From RGIG6291 sp964602275 (GTDB lineage Bacteria > Bacillota > Clostridia > TANB77 > UBA1234), in contig CAZRQF010000025.1 in the NCBI GenBank assembly GCA_964602275.1, positions 1 through 15,079 of the forward strand: a DNA stretch of 15,079 bases, written 5' to 3'. The notes beneath the pieces were generated by a model. It saw only the letters and a program-made list of their open reading frames with translations. It was not told the origin of the DNA and made no database searches. Shown piece after piece: positions 6,673 to 11,701 of the stretch. Made by a program: the position numbers and the translations under genes. The number at the start of each line of letters is the position of its first letter. Position 1 is the first letter of the stretch.

Positions 6673-6862
6673 TTTTAGTGTAGTAACAGACTACAAAAGT
6701 TCAGAATAATTTTCTGAAAAACATAGGTATAAATATTATTTTGGGCGGCTGTCTAGTTTAATCTAGATCCAAATGATATTTACATATAGCAATTGCTTGC
6801 GTCACCAAGTGATTGAATAACACAATCAAAACAAAGAAATTTTATGGAGGTGTATTTTTTAA
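6673..6862 (+). promoter_or_regulatory. Structured 190-nt spacer before rpsM (candidate mRNA leader)
   Basis: This gap is long for rpmJ-rpsM and contains four short hairpins in series: TGTAGT/ACTACA (6679-6684, 6690-6695), TTCAGAA/TTCTGAA (6700-6706, 6712-6718), TCTAG/CTAGA (6752-6756, 6763-6767; TTTGG and CCAAA lie further out) and TGATTG/CAATCA (6810-6815, 6823-6828). The last ends just before the rpsM ribosome site GGAGGTG (6846-6852). No good promoter and no T-tract terminator is visible. S4 represses the alpha operon at this place in E. coli through an mRNA structure; an analogous control here is inference. Confidence 0.45.
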
Positions 6863-7231
6863 ATGGCTCGTATAGCAGGAGTTGACTTACCAAGAGAAAA
6901 GAGAGTTGAAATAGGCTTAACTTATATCTTTGGTATAGGAAGAACAAAATCAAACGAAATCTTAGCTAAAACTGGAGTAAACCCAGATACTAGAGTTAAA
7001 GATTTAACAGAAGAAGAAGTTATAAAAATAAGAGAAGTTATTGACAAAGAATATAAAGTTGAAGGTGACTTAAGAAGAGAACAAGCATTAAACATTAAAA
7101 GATTAATGGAAATTGGTTGTTACAGAGGATTAAGACACAGAAAAAATCTACCAGTAAGAGGACAAAGAACAAAAACAAACGCTAGAACAAGAAAAGGTCC
7201 TAGAAAACTAGTAGCAGGTAAGAAGAAATAA
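6863..7231 (+). CDS. rpsM: 30S ribosomal protein S13
   Basis: A 122-residue S13 starting MARIAGVDLPREKRVEIGLT. It contains the helix-hairpin-helix region IFGIGRTKSNEIL, the YRGLRHRKNLPVRGQRTKTN motif, and a basic tail KGPRKLVAGKKK that reaches toward the P-site tRNA. S13 sits in the 30S head and forms bridges to the large subunit. GGAGGTG at 6846-6852 is about 10 nt before the ATG. It is the first gene of the alpha group, and the structured spacer upstream would be the natural place for its translational control. Confidence 0.98.
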   Translation: MARIAGVDLPREKRVEIGLTYIFGIGRTKSNEILAKTGVNPDTRVKDLTEEEVIKIREVIDKEYKVEGDLRREQALNIKRLMEIGCYRGLRHRKNLPVRGQRTKTNARTRKGPRKLVAGKKK

Positions 7232-7247
7232 AGGAGGGTGAAATATA

Positions 7248-7649
7248 GTGGCTAAAGTACAAGTTAAAAAAGCAACAACTAGAAGAAGAAAAGAGCGTAA
7301 AAATATTGAAAAAGGTCAAGCTCATATTCACTCTAGTTTCAATAATACAATTGTTACAATTACAGATGTTCAAGGAAATGCTATTTCTTGGGCAAGTTCA
7401 GGTGAATTAGGATTTAAAGGTTCTAAGAAGAGTACACCATTCGCTTCACAAATGGCAGCAGAAACTGCAGCTAAAGCAGCAATGGAACATGGTTTAAAAT
7501 CAGTAGAAGTATTCGTTAAAGGACCAGGTTCTGGTAGAGAAGCAGCAATCAGAGCTCTTCAAACAGCAGGATTAGAAATCAGTATGATTAAGGATGTTAC
7601 TCCAATTCCTCACAATGGATGCAGACCTCCAAAGAGAAGAAGAGTATAA
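7248..7649 (+). CDS. rpsK: 30S ribosomal protein S11
   Basis: A 133-residue S11 with HIHSSFNNTIVTITDVQGN, SSGELGFKGSKKSTPFAS, VKGPGSGREAAIRALQ and the terminal DVTPIPHNGCRPPKRRRV, all strongly conserved. S11 lies in the platform and contacts the E-site mRNA. It starts with GTG at 7248, with AAGGAGGGTG directly upstream and 16 nt from the rpsM stop. No anomaly is seen. Confidence 0.98.
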   Translation: MAKVQVKKATTRRRKERKNIEKGQAHIHSSFNNTIVTITDVQGNAISWASSGELGFKGSKKSTPFASQMAAETAAKAAMEHGLKSVEVFVKGPGSGREAAIRALQTAGLEISMIKDVTPIPHNGCRPPKRRRV

Positions 7650-7689
7650 TTAATTAATTAGTTCAAAATAGAAAGGAATGAATATATAA

Positions 7690-8319
7690 ATGGCAAGATA
7701 TACAGGAGAGTCATGCCGTGTTTGCCGTAGAGAAGGCGAAAAATTGTTTCTTAAAGGTTCTAGATGTTATACTGACAAATGCGCACTTGCAAGAAGAGCG
7801 TATGCACCAGGACAACATGGTCAAAAGAGAAAGAAACAATCAGAATATGGTATGCAATTAAGAGAAAAACAAAAAGCTAAATCTTTTTATGGAGTTTTAG
7901 AATCACAATTTAGAAAATACTTTGAAGAAGCTTCTAGAAGAAAGGGTGTAACAGGTACAAACTTACTTCAAATACTAGAAAGCAGATTAGATAATGTTGT
8001 ATATAGATTAGGTCTTGCAACATCAAGAGCACAAGCTAGACAATTAGTTAGACATGGTCACTTCACAGTAAATGGAGTAAAAGTTAATATTCCATCATAC
8101 TTAACAAAAGTTGGCGATGAAATTAAAGTAAAAGAAGCTAGTGCAAACAGCGAAATATTTAAACAAATCGTTGAAGAAAACGAAAAAGGAAGACCTGTTC
8201 CAGCATGGTTAGAATCAAACTTAGCAGGAAGAACTGGTAAAATAGTAGCATTACCTGCAAGAGAAGAAATAGATTTACCAGTACAAGAGCATTTGATTGT
8301 TGAGTTATACTCTAAATAA
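7690..8319 (+). CDS. rpsD: 30S ribosomal protein S4 (zinc-cluster form)
   Basis: A 209-residue S4. The N-terminal region has cysteines at 9, 12, 26 and 31 (CX2C...CX4C), the zinc-cluster version of S4. It is followed by APGQHGQKRKKQSEYG and the S4 RNA-binding domain (about 95-160), with SRLDNVVYRLGLATSRAQAR and VRHGHFTVNGVKVNIPSY. S4 nucleates assembly of the 16S 5' domain and, in several bacteria, represses its own operon. In B. subtilis rpsD lies elsewhere in the genome; here it is between rpsK and rpoA, as in Clostridia. GAAAGGA precedes the ATG. Confidence 0.98.
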   Translation: MARYTGESCRVCRREGEKLFLKGSRCYTDKCALARRAYAPGQHGQKRKKQSEYGMQLREKQKAKSFYGVLESQFRKYFEEASRRKGVTGTNLLQILESRLDNVVYRLGLATSRAQARQLVRHGHFTVNGVKVNIPSYLTKVGDEIKVKEASANSEIFKQIVEENEKGRPVPAWLESNLAGRTGKIVALPAREEIDLPVQEHLIVELYSK

Positions 8320-8364
8320 AAATAATTAATGTAATAAAATTTAAAATATTTAGGAGGTTAAAGA

Positions 8365-9312
8365 ATGATTGAATTCGAAAAGCCAAAGATCGAATGTTTG
8401 AAGGTGGACAATGATAACATGTATGCAAAATTTGTATGCGAACCATTAGAAAGAGGTTATGGTATAACTCTTGGAAATTCGCTACGCAGAATTTTGTTAT
8501 CTTCTTTGCCAGGTGCAGCAATAACAAGTATAAAAGTTGATGGTGTTCAACATGAATTTACAACTATACCAAACATTATTGAAGATGTTGTTGAAATTAT
8601 ATTGAACTTAAAATCAGTTAGACTTAAAATTCATGACAATGAAGAAAAGAATTTAAGAATTGATGTGGATGGAGCTGGAGAAGTAAAAGCAGGTGACATT
8701 ATTGGAGATAATAATGTTGAAATATTAAATCCAGACCTACATATCTGTACGATTGCAGAAGGTGGAAGTTTACACATGGAACTTACTGCAAATCGTGGTA
8801 GAGGATATAATCCTTCTGTAAAAAATAAGCAACCTGATCAACCACTAGGAGTGATAGCAATTGATTCTATCTATACTCCAGTTAAAAAAGTTAATTTCTA
8901 TGTAGAAAATACTAGAGTTGGTCAAATCACTGACTATGACAAATTAACAATAGAATTATGGACAGATGGAAGCTTATTACCACATGAAGCTTTAAGCTTA
9001 GCTGCAAAAGTTATGACAGAACACTTAGATTTGTTTATTGATTTATCAGAAGCAACTAGAAACACAGAAATAATGGTTGAAAAAGAAGAATCTAAGAAAG
9101 AAAAAGTATTAGAGATGGCAATAGAAGAACTTGATTTATCAGTAAGATCTTATAACTGTTTGAAAAGAGCTGGAATTGTTAATGTCGAAGACTTAACAAA
9201 TAAAACAGAAGATGAGATGATGAAAGTTAGAAATTTGGGTAGAAAATCTCTTGAAGAAGTAACAAATAAATTACATTCATTAGGATTAGATTTTACACCT
9301 AGTGAAGATTAG
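8365..9312 (+). CDS. rpoA: DNA-directed RNA polymerase subunit alpha
   Basis: A 315-residue alpha subunit. The N-terminal domain (about 1-228) carries the dimerisation and beta/beta'-binding motifs, including FVCEPLERGYGITLGNSLRR, LSSLPGAAITSIKVDGVQHE and LWTDGSLLPHEALSLAAKVM. A charged linker (about 229-245) joins it to the C-terminal domain, with LDLSVRSYNCLKRAGI and RNLGRKSLEEV, which contacts UP elements and activators. TAGGAGGT lies upstream of the ATG. The stop is TAG. Nothing is unusual in length or order. Confidence 0.99.
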   Translation: MIEFEKPKIECLKVDNDNMYAKFVCEPLERGYGITLGNSLRRILLSSLPGAAITSIKVDGVQHEFTTIPNIIEDVVEIILNLKSVRLKIHDNEEKNLRIDVDGAGEVKAGDIIGDNNVEILNPDLHICTIAEGGSLHMELTANRGRGYNPSVKNKQPDQPLGVIAIDSIYTPVKKVNFYVENTRVGQITDYDKLTIELWTDGSLLPHEALSLAAKVMTEHLDLFIDLSEATRNTEIMVEKEESKKEKVLEMAIEELDLSVRSYNCLKRAGIVNVEDLTNKTEDEMMKVRNLGRKSLEEVTNKLHSLGLDFTPSED

Positions 9313-9340
9313 AAAACAGGATTAAGGAAGGTGAAACAAA

Positions 9341-9862
9341 GTGGCAATTAGAAAGTTAGGCAGAACAGCTGATCATAGAATGGCAATGCTTAAAAACCAA
9401 GTGACAGAAGTTATTTGGCACGAAAAAATAGTTACTACTGAGGAAAAAGCTAAAGAAGTTAAAAGCTTAGTAGATAGCTTAATAGCACTTGCAATTAAAG
9501 AAAAAGACAACTTTGAAATGGTAGAACAAAAAGTAGTAAGAGCAAAAAGAGATGAAAAAGGTAATAAAGTTACAGAAGTTGCAACAAGCAAAAACGGAAA
9601 GAAATTTGATAAAGTTGTAAAAGAAGAAGTAACTGAAAATGTTAAAAAAGATTTACCATCTAGACTTGCAGTTAGAAGAAAGTTAATTCGTAACTTAAAC
9701 AAAGTAAAAGATGCAGAAGGAAACAATGTAGATTTACCAGGAAAAATGTTAAATGAATTAGCAGAAAAATATGCAGATAGAAAAGGTGGATACACAAGAA
9801 TAATTAAACTAGGAAAGAGAAAAGGCGACGCAGCTGAAGAAGTTATACTTGAATTAGTTTAA
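9341..9862 (+). CDS. rplQ: 50S ribosomal protein L17 with long internal insertion
   Basis: A 173-residue L17, against about 115-130 in most bacteria. The N-terminus (RKLGRTADHRMAMLKNQVTE, then KIVTTEEKAKEVKSLVD) and the C-terminus (LNELAEKYADRKGGYTRIIK, ending RKGDAAEEVILELV) match the family. Between them, at about residues 54-105, is a highly charged Lys/Glu/Val-rich insertion that the usual short form lacks. The second half resumes at PSRLAVRRKLIRNL, and a smaller extra stretch follows at about 121-132. L17 lies near the polypeptide exit tunnel. The start is GTG with AAGGAAGGTG upstream. This is the last gene before the terminator. Confidence 0.96.
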   Translation: MAIRKLGRTADHRMAMLKNQVTEVIWHEKIVTTEEKAKEVKSLVDSLIALAIKEKDNFEMVEQKVVRAKRDEKGNKVTEVATSKNGKKFDKVVKEEVTENVKKDLPSRLAVRRKLIRNLNKVKDAEGNNVDLPGKMLNELAEKYADRKGGYTRIIKLGKRKGDAAEEVILELV

Positions 9863-9870
9863 TTTAAAAT

Positions 9871-9897
9871 AAAAAGAGGCTTTAATGCCTCTTTTTT
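9871..9897 (+). terminator. Intrinsic terminator after rplQ
   Basis: GAGGC (9876-9880) pairs with GCCTC (9887-9891) around a TTTAAT loop. Five A residues before it and six T residues after it extend the stem and supply the U tract. It lies 8 nt after the rplQ stop and ends the alpha operon. Confidence 0.93.
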
Positions 9898-9933
9898 GTG
9901 CTTATTTTGCAACTTTTAATCTATATGATACTT

Positions 9934-10044
9934 AGTTTTGAAATAAAGTTTTATAGCACGGGAAAATACAAAAAAATGTTTTACGAAAATTTATAGCACG
10001 GAAAAACGAAAAAATCCGTGCTATAAATTTTTATATTCAAAACT
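9934..10044. repeat. Three-arm repeat upstream of the S1-gene promoter
   Basis: The core TTTATAGCACGG occurs twice direct (9950-9961 and 9990-10001, 40 bp apart) and once inverted within 10015-10031. The second and third copies form a perfect 17-bp hairpin (9986-10002 with 10015-10031, 12-nt loop). The first and third copies also match over a longer stretch (9934-9961 against 10016-10044): 26 of 28 aligned positions plus one single-base gap, ending in AGTTTTGAA/TTCAAAACT. The two pairings exclude each other. The right end coincides with the -35 box of the promoter. It could be a small inverted-repeat element, a set of protein-binding sites, or an RNA structure. Confidence 0.75.
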
Positions 10045-10072
10045 TGCAGGATATATTTTATTTTGCTATAAT
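10044..10072 (+). promoter_or_regulatory. Extended -10 promoter for the S1/wHTH operon
   Basis: TTGCAG at 10044-10049, a 17-bp spacer, and TATAAT at 10067-10072 preceded by TGC (extended -10 TGN). Transcription should start near 10079, leaving about 50 nt before the ATG at 10129. The first base of the -35 box is the last base of the upstream repeat. Confidence 0.85.
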
Positions 10073-10080
10073 ATATTATG

Positions 10081-10100
10081 TATTTATGCAAGCATAAATA
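10081..10100. promoter_or_regulatory. 20-bp palindrome at the transcription start (candidate operator)
   Basis: TATTTATGC at 10081-10089 is exactly inverted as GCATAAATA at 10092-10100, with only AA between. As RNA the loop would be too tight for the full stem, so a DNA site for a dimeric protein is more likely. It begins about 9 bp after the -10 box, where a bound repressor would block initiation. Confidence 0.6.
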
Positions 10101-10128
10101 GGATGTTAAAGAAAGGAGAGTACTCAAA

Positions 10129-10635
10129 ATGAATAGTGATGTACTTTCAAATGATAATTTAGCCATAAATCAAAGCTTTTATGCTAAATTGCGACCTGGT
10201 AAGATAGTAAATGGTACAATTAAATCTATTCAAAAGTATGGTGTATTTGTAGAGTTAGACAAAAATATAACGGGGCTTTTACATATTGAAAATATTTCAA
10301 CTAGCAGAATACATCATCCGAGTGAGAGATTTAAAATAGGGCAAAAAATAAAGGTTGTTGTTAAAAGCATAGATTTTGATACTGGCAGAATTGTTTTATC
10401 TCACAAAGAGCTTTTAGGCACTTGGGAAGATAATATAAAAAAGTTTTCGCAAGGTGATGTCGTAGAAGGTATTGTTAGAGATAAAGAAAAAAGCGGAATT
10501 TTTATAGAGCTACTGCCAAACCTGGTTGGTTTAGCGGAGTATGTGCGTGATGTTTCCTATGGAGAAAAAGTACAGGTAAAGATTAAAAAGATTTTGCCTG
10601 ACCGCCACAAGATTAAACTAGTAATTCTGGATTAA
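10129..10635 (+). CDS. RNA-binding protein with two S1 domains
   Basis: A 168-residue protein. S1 domain 1 is at about 22-93 (GKIVNGTIKSIQKYGVFVEL, then SRIHHPSERFKIGQKI, ending GRIVLSHKELLGTW). S1 domain 2 is at about 108-167 (GDVVEGIVRDKEKSGIFIEL, ending DRHKIKLVILD). It resembles clostridial S1-domain proteins in which these two domains follow a longer N-terminal region; here only about 20 residues precede the first domain, so it looks like a shortened form. It is far smaller than ribosomal protein S1 and should not be called rpsA. Binding of RNA is expected; the target is unknown. GAAAGGAGAG precedes the ATG, and the next gene follows after 24 nt in the same transcript. Confidence 0.85.
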   Translation: MNSDVLSNDNLAINQSFYAKLRPGKIVNGTIKSIQKYGVFVELDKNITGLLHIENISTSRIHHPSERFKIGQKIKVVVKSIDFDTGRIVLSHKELLGTWEDNIKKFSQGDVVEGIVRDKEKSGIFIELLPNLVGLAEYVRDVSYGEKVQVKIKKILPDRHKIKLVILD

Positions 10636-10659
10636 TATTTATTTAAGGAGGAAAAGAAA

Positions 10660-11601
10660 ATGGTAGAAGATAATGAAGTTAAAGCACCTAAATCGCCTTT
10701 TGCGATGAGGGAGAACGAAATCAAAGTTTTTGATGGAAAAGATGGGTATGCATCAATTAATACTGTTGTATACAAAATTGATATGGGATATATCAATGAA
10801 ATTCATTTTCAAATTATGGAATTAATAAATGATTTTGAATTTATAACATCTAGACAAATTTTTCAATTGCTTAAATATAAAGGCATTGATATTAAGTCAC
10901 AAGATAAGGTAAACAAAAAATTAGAAGATATGATAAAAAGCAAGATAATTACGAGATACTATTTTTCAAGTAATGAGGGAAAAGGTATATATAGAGTATA
11001 TTGCTTAGATAAGATAGGTAAGTATTTATTAAACTCTAGAGGTGTAAAGACTAACTGGCAACCAACAGATAATACAAAGCCAGTATACATGATAAAAAGA
11101 AAACTTGCGGGAAATCAAGCAATGATTGCCTATATGCAAAAAGTTGGAGCATACAAAAACTATGTTACAAATCCTACTTTATTTTCAAAAAGACAAAATA
11201 CTAAATTTCAAGCTTCGGGTGGGCAAGTAGTATTAGTAAAAAATGATATAAAGATAGACATTATTTTTGAAGTTGTAAGAAGAAATAATGGTTGGGAAGA
11301 AAAGTTTATGGAAAAGATAAAGTTGTATGAAGACTTTTATGAAAATTTCCAAGCGAAAGATTGCGGATTCGATAAGAAACCACAACTAATAATTATAGGT
11401 GAAGATGAAGAACATCTAATAGAAATATTTAAAGCCTATAAAAAAGTTAATGCAGAGCTTAAGGGAATAGAAGTATACTACACTACGGATTTAAAGCAAT
11501 TAGAAGAAGAACTAGACAAGACTTTAATTGCGTTTAGATTAGACGAAACTACTAATAGATATAAGCTAGAAATAATTCAAATTCCATTGCTTGCTAAATA
11601 A
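10660..11601 (+). CDS. Winged-helix / nuclease-fold-like protein, possibly replication-relaxation (MobC-like)
   Basis: A 313-residue soluble protein that I do not recognise with certainty. Residues about 45-125 look like a winged helix-turn-helix (INEIHFQIMELINDFEFITS, ending in a GIYRVYCLDKIGKYLL wing). The C-terminal half has beta-strand IKIDIIFEVVRRNNGWEEKF with D200 and E204, then a KIKLYEDFY helix and the hydrophobic strand PQLIIIGED, a pattern like degenerate PD-(D/E)XK nuclease folds. This order, wHTH then nuclease-like domain, matches the replication-relaxation/MobC-like family seen beside conjugation genes, and a VirD4-like gene lies convergent next door. AAGGAGGAA precedes the ATG. 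Family assignment is inference; catalytic activity is unproven. Confidence 0.6.
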   Translation: MVEDNEVKAPKSPFAMRENEIKVFDGKDGYASINTVVYKIDMGYINEIHFQIMELINDFEFITSRQIFQLLKYKGIDIKSQDKVNKKLEDMIKSKIITRYYFSSNEGKGIYRVYCLDKIGKYLLNSRGVKTNWQPTDNTKPVYMIKRKLAGNQAMIAYMQKVGAYKNYVTNPTLFSKRQNTKFQASGGQVVLVKNDIKIDIIFEVVRRNNGWEEKFMEKIKLYEDFYENFQAKDCGFDKKPQLIIIGEDEEHLIEIFKAYKKVNAELKGIEVYYTTDLKQLEEELDKTLIAFRLDETTNRYKLEIIQIPLLAK

Positions 11602-11654
11602 GAAAAGCAAAATGATTTTCATATGTTAAGTGAAAAATTACGAATATATAAAAT

Positions 11655-11690
11655 AAAATGACTAGAAGTTTTTATCTTCTAGTCATTTTT
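11655..11690. terminator. Bidirectional terminator between convergent genes
   Basis: A perfect 14-bp stem: AAAATGACTAGAAG (11655-11668) with its complement at 11676-11689, 7-nt loop. T residues follow on the plus side and the A run at the left gives a T tract on the minus side. It ends the S1/wHTH operon from the left and the VirD4-like gene from the right, 12 nt from that gene's stop. Confidence 0.92.
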
Positions 11691-11701
11691 GCTTTATATA
11701 T

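Noticed and set aside
9373..9795. 140-codon minus-strand open frame across rplQ
   Set aside because: Ser/Phe/Leu-rich translation typical of the reverse of a Lys/Glu-rich gene; no ribosome site and no family match.
9950..10031. Repeats upstream of the S1 gene as a CRISPR array
   Set aside because: Only three copies, one of them inverted, unequal spacing and no cas gene.
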